DNA of 64,000 bases, from contig OY282376.1 of assembly GCA_958295845.1 (NCBI GenBank), forward strand, positions 3,113,022-3,177,021, written 5' to 3'. This document shows positions 42,616-51,906 of this stretch, in pieces. The notes under the pieces are model-generated. The model saw nothing but the letters and a program-made list of their open reading frames with translations, did no database searches and was not told the DNA's origin. Both the position numbers and the translations under genes were made by a program. Numbering within the stretch: the stretch's first letter is position 1; the number at the start of each line of letters is the position of its first letter. This stretch comes from Caldilineaceae bacterium (GTDB lineage Bacteria; Chloroflexota; Anaerolineae; Caldilineales; Caldilineaceae).

Positions 42616-43545
42616 ATGCCTGAAACAGAAGCAACTGTTCGCCAGTGGACTCTGATCCGCCGCTGGCTGACAGACCTGAAGAAGATACCCGCGCTTGATC
42701 TCGTCTGGCTGGAAGGCAGCCTGGCCGACGGGCGAGGCAGTCCCTATTCGGATATAGATATACGATTTGCTATCGCCGATGAAGAGTTCGAACTGCATTG
42801 GCAAAGGCCGATGCAGGAAGCGAATGCTGCATCAGACCCTTTGCGTGCAAAGGGACCAACGGCGCTGCTTGCGGGTCTAGGGGACTACCTGTTGTTGGAG
42901 ACCACTTTCGTCAGGGCGTTAACGTCGGATGGCCTCCTGGTGGAGGCGGGGGCGGTTCCGACAAGCCAGGTGGACGGGAAGGCCCTGTTTGAATGGGAAA
43001 TCCTCTTCTCGCGTCTGTCAGACGGGGCACCGGCCTTTCGCAAATCCCCCATTCTGCCGGCGCACGAGGTCTGGCCCGAAAGGGAACCGCTGACACCGGC
43101 TTCTGTCTGGCAGCGGTCCAAATTCCTCCTGCTGATGATGCTGCACACACCGGCCGTTTTTCACAACAAAGAGCACCAGTCCGTGCTGCTATCGCTCGAC
43201 CTCGCCCGAAATGATCTGCTGAAACTGATGTGGCGACGGGCGGGTCTGTCTTTCGGCAAACGGGCGAAACATATGTCGGAGATCTTCCCTGCGAACTGGC
43301 TCACCGCGCTGAGCCACACTTACCCGACAGACCCAACGGTTCTGCCGACTCTGGCCGCTCCTCTGCTTCGCATCTACGAATTACAAGCGGAACACTTGCG
43401 CGAACTGTCGGCAGCCGCGGGCGGCGGTTTCCCGGCCAATTGGTTCGAGCGACAATTCGCCTGGCTAACGCGCGAGCTTAACAGCATTCTCGGTGATTCC
43501 GGCGAAGATTTCCAACAGTGGCGGGTTGAAATGCCGGTAGGGTAG
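42616..43545 (+). CDS. Nucleotidyltransferase-fold protein (aminoglycoside adenylyltransferase-like)
   Basis: A 309-residue protein with an intact catalytic signature: G34-S35, a glycine-rich loop, and S45-D46-I-D48, the two metal-binding aspartates. The C-terminal part is helical (K-x-L-x-L-M-M-L around residue 175-185, R-N-D-L-L-K-L-M-W) as in aminoglycoside 6-adenylyltransferase-like and DUF4037-type proteins. It could nucleotidylate a small molecule or a protein; no claim of resistance can be made. The start ATG follows GGGGCGAGA. Compare the gene at 3419, where one of these aspartates is missing. Confidence 0.82.
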   Translation: MPETEATVRQWTLIRRWLTDLKKIPALDLVWLEGSLADGRGSPYSDIDIRFAIADEEFELHWQRPMQEANAASDPLRAKGPTALLAGLGDYLLLETTFVRALTSDGLLVEAGAVPTSQVDGKALFEWEILFSRLSDGAPAFRKSPILPAHEVWPEREPLTPASVWQRSKFLLLMMLHTPAVFHNKEHQSVLLSLDLARNDLLKLMWRRAGLSFGKRAKHMSEIFPANWLTALSHTYPTDPTVLPTLAAPLLRIYELQAEHLRELSAAAGGGFPANWFERQFAWLTRELNSILGDSGEDFQQWRVEMPVG

Positions 43546-43701
43546 AATAGGGCGCGTTGACAGCAACGGTTCGGTACGCGCAGGCCGTTACTCTTTGAAC
43601 GCTCGAAAATGAAGTTCCGCTTGAAGACAGGAATCGCGAGTCTTACTGCGGCATAGCACAGTGAGAATTCAGAACAATAACGACAATGGGGAGGTACGGA
43701 A

Positions 43702-44670
43702 GTGACAGCAAATCCCACCATATTCGCAGGCACTATCGGACAAAGTGTATGGCGCAGCCACGACGGCGGCGACTCCTGGGAGCGGGCCTCAAAGGGCTTG
43801 TTCATGGAGTCTGATATTCGCGCCATCGCTATCGATCCCGGCGATTCAGCCGTTCTTTACGCGGGAACGGAAGCCGGTGTTTACCGTACGCGTGATGGCG
43901 GCGACTCCTGGGCGCTGATCGATTCGCCGATGAATGATCTCGAGATCTGGGCGCTCGCCATCGATCCCTCAGACCCGGATACCATCTTTGCCGGTACCTG
44001 CCCTTCAGCCTTGTTCCGGTCAAAAGACGGTGGCAGTTCGTGGCAGCAGCTGGACGTTGAGCTTGCTGAAGAGTGCGAAGGCATTCCGATTACGCCTCGC
44101 GTGACCACCATTCTCTTCGACCCGGAGGATTCACAGACAGTCTACGCCGGCATTGAAATCGACGGCATGCGCATCAGCCGAGACTGCGGGGATACCTGGG
44201 AAGAAGGCAGTGAAGGTCTGTCCAGCCTCGATATTCACGGCCTTGCCGTCGTACCAGGCTCACCTAAGACACTGGTCGCGGCCACAAACAACGACGTCTG
44301 CGTGACCACCGACATGCAGAATTGGACGCCACTCGAGGTCAGGAATCACTATCCCTGGCCCTACTGCCGGGGCGTCATTCACCTTTCAAACGGAGACAGC
44401 CGCATCTGGGTTGGAGCCGGCAACGGACCCCCAGGGGACGAAGGCGGACTCTTCCATAGCGGCGACCTGGGCAAGACGTGGGAGAGGGCGGACCTGGGCG
44501 GCGTGGCTAATAGCACAATCTGGGCGGTTACCCACAATCCGGCGCTACCCGACTGGATCGTTGCCTATAGTGTAGCCGGACAGCTCTATCGCAGCACCGA
44601 TGGCGGGCACGCTTGGACGAAGCTGGAGCGGGAATTCGGCGAGGTTCGAGCAGTGGCGCTTGCAGTATAG
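43702..44670 (+). CDS. Asp-box (BNR) beta-propeller repeat protein
   Basis: A 322-residue protein built almost wholly from repeats of the sialidase Asp-box, S-x-D-x-G-x-(S/T)-W. Six are visible: S-H-D-G-G-D-S-W, T-R-D-G-G-D-S-W, S-K-D-G-G-S-S-W, S-R-D-C-G-D-T-W, S-G-D-L-G-K-T-W and S-T-D-G-G-H-A-W. This predicts a beta propeller of the exo-sialidase or sortilin/YCF48-like class. No signal peptide is evident from the GTG start at 43702 (GGGGAGG seven bases upstream). It is probably a cytoplasmic protein; no catalytic Tyr/Glu/Arg triad of sialidases can be assigned. Role unknown. Confidence 0.85.
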   Translation: MTANPTIFAGTIGQSVWRSHDGGDSWERASKGLFMESDIRAIAIDPGDSAVLYAGTEAGVYRTRDGGDSWALIDSPMNDLEIWALAIDPSDPDTIFAGTCPSALFRSKDGGSSWQQLDVELAEECEGIPITPRVTTILFDPEDSQTVYAGIEIDGMRISRDCGDTWEEGSEGLSSLDIHGLAVVPGSPKTLVAATNNDVCVTTDMQNWTPLEVRNHYPWPYCRGVIHLSNGDSRIWVGAGNGPPGDEGGLFHSGDLGKTWERADLGGVANSTIWAVTHNPALPDWIVAYSVAGQLYRSTDGGHAWTKLEREFGEVRAVALAV

Positions 44671-44695
44671 ACTGCTCCAATTGTGAAATATCAAG

Positions 44696-44727
44696 CCCTG
44701 CCGGACCGACGTGTGGTCCCGGCAGGG
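44696..44727. terminator. Probable bidirectional terminator hairpin
   Basis: CCCTGCCGG (44696-44704) pairs with CCGGCAGGG (44719-44727), with three more pairs inside past a single bulge; followed on the plus strand by T-rich TTCGTTCTTCT. It lies between convergent genes (stops at 44670 and 44748). Confidence 0.7.
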
Positions 44728-44747
44728 TTCGTTCTTCTGCTTCACAG

Positions 44748-45521
44748 TCAGGCGTTTTCCAGATTCCTGAAGGTCTCCACGCCCGGTTGTATAGACTTGG
44801 CCAAGAGCTGATAGTCTGGCCCATAGCTTAGGAAAGTAAAGCCCCTCGCAGCGAGGGCCTTCAACTCCTCGGGGCTGCCAGCCCCTGCCCCAACCGCCAC
44901 ACCACTAGAACGGCCCACCTCCAAAGCGCGATCCATCACTGCTTCGATTTCGGGCAAAGGCATGTCGAAGGGGTTCAACCCCAGCGAGAGACAGAGATCA
45001 AACGCGCCGATAAACAACACGTCGATACCAGGCACGCTGGCGATCTCTTCCAGGTTCTCGACCGCCTCAGTGGTCTCAATGATCAGCATGATCAATACAT
45101 TCTCGTTGGCCCGCTCGAAGTATTCCTCGTATTCGATTGTATACCGAGATGCCCGCAGCGGCCCGAAACTGCGCTTCCCATGAGGAGGATAGCGGGAGGC
45201 ACTCACGATGGCCTCGGCCTCGGCCACGGTCCTGACCATAGGCACGGCAATCCCCATCCCGCCGATGTCCAAGGACCTCTGAATAAAGACCGGGTCGGCT
45301 GACGGAATGCGCACCAGCGGAACCGCATCTGTCCCGCCTATGGCCATGAGGATGTGTTCCACTTCGGCCATGTCGAGGCCGTTATGCTCCATTTCGATCA
45401 ACAGCCATTCACATCCGGCGTGGCCAAGCAGTTCAGCGACCGTCGCGCTTCCCATACCCAGGAAACTGCCAAACGTCTTTTCCCCGCTGCGTACTTTGTC
45501 CAGCACGAAATTTGATCGCAT
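44748..45521 (-). CDS. HpcH/HpaI family aldolase
   Basis: A 257-residue class II (metal-dependent) pyruvate aldolase of the HpcH/HpaI/citrate-lyase family. Visible active-site parts: E45-H46 in I-E-M-E-H-N-G-L-D, R71 in V-R-I-P-S, the G-K-R-S-F-G-P loop, and the metal ligands E149 in I-I-E-T and D175 in F-I-G-A-F-D-L. In family members this site cleaves 2-keto-3-deoxy-sugar acids such as 2-keto-3-deoxy-L-rhamnonate or 4-hydroxy-2-oxo-heptanedioate to pyruvate and an aldehyde. A role in deoxy-sugar-acid breakdown fits the L-rhamnose mutarotase (49240) and UxaA-type dehydratase (56982-58516) in the same region, but they are separated by other genes. GAGGAG before the ATG supports the start. Confidence 0.92.
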   Translation of the reverse strand: MRSNFVLDKVRSGEKTFGSFLGMGSATVAELLGHAGCEWLLIEMEHNGLDMAEVEHILMAIGGTDAVPLVRIPSADPVFIQRSLDIGGMGIAVPMVRTVAEAEAIVSASRYPPHGKRSFGPLRASRYTIEYEEYFERANENVLIMLIIETTEAVENLEEIASVPGIDVLFIGAFDLCLSLGLNPFDMPLPEIEAVMDRALEVGRSSGVAVGAGAGSPEELKALAARGFTFLSYGPDYQLLAKSIQPGVETFRNLENA

Positions 45522-45850
45522 CCTGATCGCTCCTCGATTGATGGTCGTGATGCTGATGATTTAGGGGAGGCTTAACTTCCTATTGTTATGGGGCAAGAAA
45601 AACTCATTGAAAAAAGGCCCCGGGTGCCTTCCCCACGATAGGCACAACAGAACTGTCCTGGTGCGAATTCTATTTCAGATGGATTGCTCGACTATCCGTT
45701 GGGAAGGTTGACGCACTGCATGATTGTGAATAGAAGGAATGGCGGTCCTTACAAATCAAGTTGCTTTCGCCCACTGCCAACTGCGTCATCGCGTGGTCAA
45801 ACCCAGGCGGTCCTGTCTTTTGCTCGGGCGCTATTCCCGTTGAAAATCCA
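45522..45850. other. Intergenic region between aldolase and ferritin-like genes
   Basis: About 330 bases, no credible gene. It contains the terminator-like hairpin at 45610-45630; otherwise featureless. Confidence 0.4.
45610..45630 (-). terminator. Intrinsic terminator for the ferritin-like gene
   Basis: On the minus strand AAGGC (45630-45626), a seven-base loop and GCCTT (45618-45614), followed by a T-run on the same strand (A-run at 45610-45615 on the plus strand). Stem is short, so moderate confidence. Confidence 0.5.
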
Positions 45851-47113
45851 TCACTCACCAGGCAAGTCAGGCATGGGGGAAGGAGGATGGAGCTGCCGCG
45901 TGCGCGCCCGAAACTGCATACCCTTTTCAGCCAGCGCGGCCAGTTCTTCGCTGTCTCCCGGAAACCACTCTTTCAACTGCCGGCGGGCAATCTGTACGTG
46001 CTCGACCTCGTCGGCCCAGTCGAAGTCCTGAAGGGTTGTCATCAGGGGATGGCGCGCCGTGTCGCGGCAGAATTCATACTCAGCGCGTTTTCCTGGTGGA
46101 TACTTCATCAGGGCAGCCTCGACGCCGATCCCCAACATGGCGTAGAGCTCCAACGGCGTCATTGCGAAGAGGTATTCAATCTCGAAATCCCGCAATGGCA
46201 GGGCGGAACGGTCGCCGTATACATGCTCGGCCGCGGCCTCTCCGAACAGCGAATGGCGCATTTCATCCCACATGTGGCGGGAAATGGCGACGTAGAAGGA
46301 CCAGGGCTGACCCTTCACCTCCAGCAAGACAATGGCCAGCGCTTCGGCAATGGTGATTTCGCCCAAACGTGTGGCGATCATCTGCGCGAGGCGCTCTGGC
46401 ACGCGGTCCTCGTCTACGTGGATAACGTCCCACACACTTGAGAACGAACTGTCACGTTCAGGTCTTCTCGCAACTTTAAAGGCAGCCCCACTGCGGGAAG
46501 GACGTACGACTTCTTCCCCCGTCTCACCGTCGCCGGCGATGCCACCGGCGGCATTCAACATCGCCTCCATTGTGGCGGACCAGCTACCTGCCAGTTCCTC
46601 ATCCTCTGGCGTATTCACCACATCTTCATAGGCGGCTTCCAGCAGGCCAAGCGTCTCCTCTTCCTCAGCGATGATTTGGCGCATCAGACGCACCGATTCA
46701 TAGTCGGCCAGGCCGTTAGTCTGACGAACATAGTTCCGGTAGGCCTCCAGCAGCGCCGGCTTAAACACTTTGACCAGGGCGGCCAGCAGCTCGACGGTCC
46801 CCCGTGAATACATCGCTTCATCAAAGACTATCTTCAGACTGTCATTCGGAACGCTATTGCTCTTGGCCTTGGATAGGCGTAATTCAGTCAGCCGGTTTTT
46901 CAGCAGGTCGGCGTGAAGGCCATCCTCGTATTGGAGACGCGACAGCAGCCCTTTCAGGTCCCGCTGCGGAGTCGTGACGATGTGCGCGGCCTGCAGGAAC
47001 ATCAACCGCTCTTCGACGTAGGACAGCCTGTGAATCCGGCGAGCGCACTCCTCCACGCTGAGACCGGGCTCTTTCGCCCTCTGCAGGCCGGCGAACTGGT
47101 AGCTGGCGTTCAT
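45851..47113 (-). CDS. Two-domain ferritin-like (di-iron) protein
   Basis: A 420-residue alpha-helical protein that seems to contain two ferritin-like bundles. Di-iron-type motifs: E-x-x-x-H in Q-Y-E-D-G-L-H-A-D (first domain, about residue 80), an E-E-E-E-T-L stretch (about 170), D-E-M-R-H-S-L-F-G-E (second domain, about 290) and D-E-V-E-H-V-Q-I-A (about 375). A loop rich in Gly/Ser/Arg (about 195-230) separates the two. The second domain resembles the DUF455/ferritin-like group. Such proteins may be oxygenases, hydroxylases or iron-binding proteins; the partner substrate is unknown. AAAGG before the ATG supports the start. Confidence 0.75.
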   Translation of the reverse strand: MNASYQFAGLQRAKEPGLSVEECARRIHRLSYVEERLMFLQAAHIVTTPQRDLKGLLSRLQYEDGLHADLLKNRLTELRLSKAKSNSVPNDSLKIVFDEAMYSRGTVELLAALVKVFKPALLEAYRNYVRQTNGLADYESVRLMRQIIAEEEETLGLLEAAYEDVVNTPEDEELAGSWSATMEAMLNAAGGIAGDGETGEEVVRPSRSGAAFKVARRPERDSSFSSVWDVIHVDEDRVPERLAQMIATRLGEITIAEALAIVLLEVKGQPWSFYVAISRHMWDEMRHSLFGEAAAEHVYGDRSALPLRDFEIEYLFAMTPLELYAMLGIGVEAALMKYPPGKRAEYEFCRDTARHPLMTTLQDFDWADEVEHVQIARRQLKEWFPGDSEELAALAEKGMQFRARTRQLHPPSPMPDLPGE

Positions 47114-47368
47114 CAGTTAGCCTTTCGAAGACTGGTTGGAATCTGAAGAGAAGAAAGAAGGTGGGCGACTTGCACGACCAAATGATTGAGAATCAGTATA
47201 GGAGATAGTCGACGAATCATCAACGCCGTCCGATCCGCCGAACCCCGTTGAAAAGATTGCGCAAAGATGTTAGAGTCCGGGAAACCCCTCTCCGTTCTGC
47301 AGACACACTTGGAGAAGTATTCCATTTCAAGCTGTAGTACTTGACGACAGCTGACACGGGGGTTGGCT

Positions 47369-48280
47369 ATGCCCGATATAGCGGTGATCGGCAGCTATGT
47401 GGTGAGCTTGACCGTGCGCGTCCCGCGACAGCCGGTTATGGGCGAGGCGCTGATCGGCGACCTGTTTGATATGGGGCCGGGCGGAAAGGGGACCAACCAG
47501 GCCATCGCTGCGGCGCGGTTGGGGGCACAAGTGGAGCTCCTTGCCTGCCTCGGCGATGATCCATTTGCCGATTCAGCCGAGTCTCTCTATGAAAGCGAAG
47601 GCGTTGCAACGCAACACATTCATCGAATTCAGGACACGAATACCGGGGTCGGTATGGTCACGCTCCTGCCTTCAGGTGATAACTGGATCGTCGGACACCT
47701 GGGGGCCAACCTTCTGATGCAGCCCTGGCACGTGGAAGCATTCGAGCCCGCCATCGCCCGCAGCGACATCCTGATGGCCCAGCTCGAAGTGCCGCTGGAA
47801 AATGTTGCCCTGGCGATGGAGCTTGGACGGAAACATCAGGTCACAACCGTCCTCAATCCGGCTCCCGGTCAGCCACTGGAACCGGATGTACTTGCCAATG
47901 TGGACGTTTTGACCCCCAACGAGAGCGAGGCCCGTATTCTGCTTGGACTTCCGCCCGATGATCCCACGCCTACGCCTGACCTGGCCAGCCGGCTGCTCGA
48001 CCTGGGTGTTGAAAGCATTATTGTGACTCGGGGAGAGGAAGGTGCTCTTATCGTAACGGGTCAGGGCACGGAAGCTGTGCCGACGATCCCTGTGCAGGCG
48101 CTGGACGTTACCGGCGCCGGCGACAGTTTCAACGCCGCGCTGGCGGTGGGTATCGGTGAGGGCATGGAATTGAAGTCTGCCGTAGCGCAGGCCACTCGCG
48201 CCGGGGCCTACACGACCACACATTTGGGCGTGATCGACGGTCTGCCGACAAGGGCGGAATTGGAGGCATTTCCAGGTTGA
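47369..48280 (+). CDS. PfkB/ribokinase family carbohydrate kinase
   Basis: A 303-residue sugar or nucleoside kinase of the ribokinase family. Substrate-binding G-P-G-G-K-G-T-N-Q-A is near the N-terminus; the catalytic base is D252 in D-V-T-G-A-G-D-S-F-N-A-A. Both are the ribokinase-type variants, so a sugar such as ribose or a 2-keto-3-deoxy acid is the likely phosphate acceptor. The ATG at 47369 is preferred over TTG 47363 and is preceded by a G-rich stretch. It lies 87 bases upstream of a PhyH gene on the same strand. Confidence 0.92.
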   Translation: MPDIAVIGSYVVSLTVRVPRQPVMGEALIGDLFDMGPGGKGTNQAIAAARLGAQVELLACLGDDPFADSAESLYESEGVATQHIHRIQDTNTGVGMVTLLPSGDNWIVGHLGANLLMQPWHVEAFEPAIARSDILMAQLEVPLENVALAMELGRKHQVTTVLNPAPGQPLEPDVLANVDVLTPNESEARILLGLPPDDPTPTPDLASRLLDLGVESIIVTRGEEGALIVTGQGTEAVPTIPVQALDVTGAGDSFNAALAVGIGEGMELKSAVAQATRAGAYTTTHLGVIDGLPTRAELEAFPG

Positions 48281-48367
48281 ACGACCTGAGGCTTGCTCGA
48301 GACTGTCGGGGCGTGTTCTTGCTGAAACTGTGCAGACCACAATGTGTATGCTGCGGAGGAGGACAAA

Positions 48368-49120
48368 ATGACGGCAATACAAATTCAGGACTGCATCGAC
48401 CAGATATTGAAGACTGGTTACTGTGTACTACGCGGCCACTTTCCCGTCGACGCGGTCGAGGCCTGTCGCCAGGCCTTCATTCCCATCGCCGATGCCTACC
48501 TGACCGAGCACGCCGACAATCCGAATCGAGGGCCTAACCGTCACTACATACCCCTACCGTTTCACCCTCCTCTCTATAATTCTGCCTTTTTCAATGACGA
48601 CACAGTTCTCGCCATCGCTTCCGGAATCCTGGGGGAAGACCTGGTTTTAAGCCAGTTTGCCTCCGACACGCCACTCATAGGCTCCGTCCATCAGGATATC
48701 CATTCAGACCTTCCGTTCTTGTACCAGGAACAGCCCGACCTCATCCTGCCGCCCCATTTTCTGGCAGTGAACTGGCCATTCGTTGATGTCACGCCAGACC
48801 GGGGCCCATTTCAGATTGCAGAGGGGACGCACCTGCTGCCGAAAGCCGATGCGCTGGCCCGCGCTGAAGCCGGGGATTTGCCTCTGAAATCGCTTCTAAT
48901 GGATGTGGGAGACGTGATGATCCGCGATCCAAGGTGCCTGCACCGCGGTTCGCCTAACCTTACAAGCACCCCGCGCGTCCTGGCAGTGTTCGGCCTTGCG
49001 CGTTCCTGGTTTTACCGTCACCATCCGGACAGACACCCGATTGCCCGCTCCTTCTGGGAGACGCTCTCCGAACGCGAGCAGCACCTATTGCAAAGACTCA
49101 CCATAGACGAAGGGCACTAG
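48368..49120 (+). CDS. Phytanoyl-CoA dioxygenase (PhyH) family protein 2
   Basis: A 250-residue Fe(II)/2-oxoglutarate oxygenase-type protein. Iron ligands H108-x-D110 (in S-V-H-Q-D-I-H) and H192 (in C-L-H-R-G-S), with R203 as the likely 2-oxoglutarate anchor. GGAGGAGGA before the ATG at 48368 is a strong binding site and excludes a longer frame. Because it follows a sugar kinase by 87 bases, it may belong to that unit. Substrate unknown. Confidence 0.9.
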   Translation: MTAIQIQDCIDQILKTGYCVLRGHFPVDAVEACRQAFIPIADAYLTEHADNPNRGPNRHYIPLPFHPPLYNSAFFNDDTVLAIASGILGEDLVLSQFASDTPLIGSVHQDIHSDLPFLYQEQPDLILPPHFLAVNWPFVDVTPDRGPFQIAEGTHLLPKADALARAEAGDLPLKSLLMDVGDVMIRDPRCLHRGSPNLTSTPRVLAVFGLARSWFYRHHPDRHPIARSFWETLSEREQHLLQRLTIDEGH

Positions 49121-49239
49121 AGCATTCCGTCCGCCGTTCAGCGTTGAGGAGGATATCCGCCAGGCAACTGGTCATCGACAGGGAGCTGGCAAGAGGGCAA
49201 GGCTTGGAGGTGGGAGAATTGGCCGGCATGCTGAACCGC

Positions 49240-49554
49240 TCAGTCGATGTGAAAGACCTCTCTTAAGTCCGTTGAAACGGGGCTGCTGTCGGGATTGGAG
49301 GGCATGATATCACCCATGTATTGCCACCATTTCTGACAAATCTCTTCATTCGCGATACTGGCCCATTTCTCCTCGCTCTCGATTTCAGCGTACGCGAACA
49401 GCTGGTTGGTTTCGGCGTGCAGGAAGATAGAGTAGTTGCTGACGCCGTGAGCTTTGAGAACCGCTTCCAGTTCGGGCCAAATGGGCGTATGGCGATCCTC
49501 GTACTCTTTGTGCTGGTCGGGATTGACTGACATCACGAAACCTTTTCGAATCAT
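49240..49554 (-). CDS. rhaM: L-rhamnose mutarotase
   Basis: A 104-residue protein, exactly the length of Escherichia coli RhaM, and similar along its whole length. It has the start M-I-R-K-x-F-V-M, the segment R-H-x-P-I-W-P-E-L-E, W-W-x-Y-M, and the ending N-P-D-x-S-P-V-S. Tyr18 and His22, the active-site residues in that family, and the Trp76-Trp77 pair are present. It interconverts the alpha and beta anomers of L-rhamnose. No rhamnose isomerase or kinase is next to it. An imperfect dyad, CAAAGG-TAATG-CCTTTG, lies at 49612-49628, about 58 bases upstream of the start, and could be an operator. Confidence 0.95.
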   Translation of the reverse strand: MIRKGFVMSVNPDQHKEYEDRHTPIWPELEAVLKAHGVSNYSIFLHAETNQLFAYAEIESEEKWASIANEEICQKWWQYMGDIMPSNPDSSPVSTDLREVFHID

Positions 49555-50077
49555 TTTGCCTCGCCTTTATTGGTGAATCGTGGGACATCGCTACTAACTG
49601 AAGGGGAACTTCAAAGGTAATGCCTTTGACTTACTCTTGCCGAACTGGTCAGGCCAATATACGGACTACTCAGAATCGTTCCTGCAACGGCAGCCTTTTG
49701 TGCTACGGGGGTAATCTCTTCACACCGACACTTTCGGGTCATAAGCTTGTCACAGTTAAGTGATTCGGCCAAGTTGCTGCTGAGGTTATCCCCCCAACTT
49801 CTAGAAAATCAAGCCCCGGGAAAGACATGGTAGTGAAAGGCTTCCATGAGCACTATACAAGTCTGGCCTAAGTCAGCATCGGTCAATTTCAACACTTCAT
49901 TTAAAGGGGCAGGTTACTTTGCAATCTGCTTCGAATCCAAGGGTGCCTGCTCTCTGAAGTCGTTTCGTCGAGACATTGTGATATAGTGGAGGAATGGGCA
50001 ATGAAGCCTCTCATATGTTTATTCCCTTCACTTTCTGCCCAATGCCCCATCAGTTCTGACCCAAGGAGAAAGAGATA
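49555..50077. other. Intergenic region between divergent rhaM and deacetylase genes
   Basis: About 520 bases, no convincing gene. Contains the CAAAGG/CCTTTG dyad at 49612-49628 and a TATAGT at 49982-49987, 90 bases before the deacetylase ATG, with a poor -35. The deacetylase has GGAGAAAGAGATA before its ATG. Confidence 0.4.
49612..49628. promoter_or_regulatory. Dyad-symmetric site upstream of rhaM
   Basis: CAAAGG (49612-49617) and CCTTTG (49623-49628) around a five-base centre: a 17-bp palindrome, size and position suited to a dimeric repressor. Purely inferred. Confidence 0.3.
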
Positions 50078-51697
50078 ATGCGTTTTACCTCCGCTGCGCT
50101 TACATTTGGCGTACTGATTTCTCTGTTGGGGTTGGCAGGCTGCCAACCAATTCAGCCGTTGTCCGGTGGAGGTGAAGGTCCGGCCGCCGCATCGACTCCT
50201 ATCCATACGGAGACGTTTGACGCGTCGAAGTATGAGAATGTCTGGGTCCTGGCGATTGAAGAGATTGACAATGAAGAACGTTCGCTGCTCAGAGTTTCAT
50301 ATCCCGTTACTGAACAGGATGCGATAAACGCCCGCATGGAAGCGGTAACGCAGGAATTCATCGACGAATACCGGTCAATCGCAGCCGAGACCGAGGCGGC
50401 TTATCAGGAATACAAGAAGGAAACAGGAAAGGAGGCAGCCACTTTTGTTACCCACTACCGGCAACACTTCGACGTATCGATCGCCAATGAAAACCTGATA
50501 TTCTTCGATCTAGTGCGATCCATTTATACAGGTGGTACAGGCAACATATACGTCGTCGGATACATATTTGATCGGGGTACCGGCGCTGAATTGACCATAC
50601 CTGATCTCTTTGTCGATGACAGCTACCTGAATCGCCTTTCGGATTTGACCAGGGAGGCACTGGCAGAGCGCATTACCAAGGAGGAGCTGGCGAGCGACTT
50701 GCAATGGGTCGAGGACGGTACGGCTCCAACAGCCGAGAACTTCGATAACATCTTCATCAGAGGAAATGGGACAGTCTTGGTCATGTTTGACAAGTATCAG
50801 GTTGCCGCAGGGGTAGAAGGCGTTGTTGAAGTTGAACTGCCTCTGGCTGCGATGGCTGATCTGCTCAAACCGGAAATTCGCGATCTATTGGGCATAGAAG
50901 CAGACTCTACGTCACAGAGATCCAGGATTGATGCTACAGCAGGACTTTCAGCTGCATCGGCCCATTCGCCGGCAGTGCCATTGGCTTTTTCCAAGACGAC
51001 TGTATTCCGTGATTTCCCTGAACTCACCCTTTTGAATTTCACATTTTCAGCACAGCCAAAGTCTTTGGCCCAGGATGAGATCAACTGCCTGGAAGTCGCG
51101 TGTGTAGCGCTCACTTTCGATGACGGCCCCTCCTTCTACACGGAAGGCCTATTGGATACACTCGATGAGCACGGCGTTAAGGCTACATTTTTTGTCCTGG
51201 GGACCCAGGTCCGCATCCAATCTGAAACCATACTTCGCATATTTCAGGCAGGCCACCAGATCGGGAACCATACCTGGGATCATCCAAATCTGACGCAGAT
51301 GGGCGACGATCAGATCAGGGAACAGCTGAAATTGACCGACGACCTTATCACCCAAATCATCGGTGTACCGACACCGTTTCTGCGGCCTCCCTATGGCGCA
51401 TACAATGACCGCGTATTGGCGGCCTCAGCCTTGCCCATCATATTTTGGAGCGTAGATCCGCTGGACTGGAAGGATCGAGACGCTGAAGTCGTGGCCTCCC
51501 GAATAATCGATGCGCCCATTGGCGCGATAATTCTGGCCCATGACATTCACAAGTCTACTGTTGCCGCAGTGCCGGCGATAATCGCGGCGCTAAAGGCAAG
51601 GGGGATTCACTTCGTGACCGTTTCGGAGTTGTATGCGCCAAGGACTCTGCTCCCAGAAAATGTCTACAAGAGTCAGTCCGATGCACCGTCACAATGA
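50078..51697 (+). CDS. Secreted polysaccharide deacetylase (CE4) with a DUF3298-type domain
   Basis: A 539-residue lipoprotein: signal segment with lipobox L-A-G-C (Cys22), an N-terminal mixed alpha/beta region (about 50-270) with the DUF3298-type layout seen in PdaC-like proteins, and a NodB domain (about 340-520). The NodB site is complete: D348-D349 in T-F-D-D-G-P-S, H398-x3-H402 in G-N-H-T-W-D-H, R-P-P-Y-G-A-Y, L-D-W-K-D-R-D, and I-L-A-H-D-I-H. It should remove N-acetyl groups from peptidoglycan or another exopolysaccharide outside the cell. The linker before the NodB domain is Ser/Ala-rich. It is divergent from rhaM. Confidence 0.93.
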   Translation: MRFTSAALTFGVLISLLGLAGCQPIQPLSGGGEGPAAASTPIHTETFDASKYENVWVLAIEEIDNEERSLLRVSYPVTEQDAINARMEAVTQEFIDEYRSIAAETEAAYQEYKKETGKEAATFVTHYRQHFDVSIANENLIFFDLVRSIYTGGTGNIYVVGYIFDRGTGAELTIPDLFVDDSYLNRLSDLTREALAERITKEELASDLQWVEDGTAPTAENFDNIFIRGNGTVLVMFDKYQVAAGVEGVVEVELPLAAMADLLKPEIRDLLGIEADSTSQRSRIDATAGLSAASAHSPAVPLAFSKTTVFRDFPELTLLNFTFSAQPKSLAQDEINCLEVACVALTFDDGPSFYTEGLLDTLDEHGVKATFFVLGTQVRIQSETILRIFQAGHQIGNHTWDHPNLTQMGDDQIREQLKLTDDLITQIIGVPTPFLRPPYGAYNDRVLAASALPIIFWSVDPLDWKDRDAEVVASRIIDAPIGAIILAHDIHKSTVAAVPAIIAALKARGIHFVTVSELYAPRTLLPENVYKSQSDAPSQ

Positions 51698-51906
51698 CAC
51701 GCCTGTAGAACTATCTGCGACAGTTCGGCTAGGCCGAGTCACTGCGAGGGTGACGCGGCGGCATTCGGTAAGAACACATAGGGCCGAGGCCCACGCCCAA
51801 CCTGGGCCATGCTACAAGCTGCCGAGTTTTCACTCCCTTCTTGGGAACAGAGCAAATCGCAAGTAATCGGACGATCATACGCCAGAAATTCGGATGGAAA
51901 TGTGAC

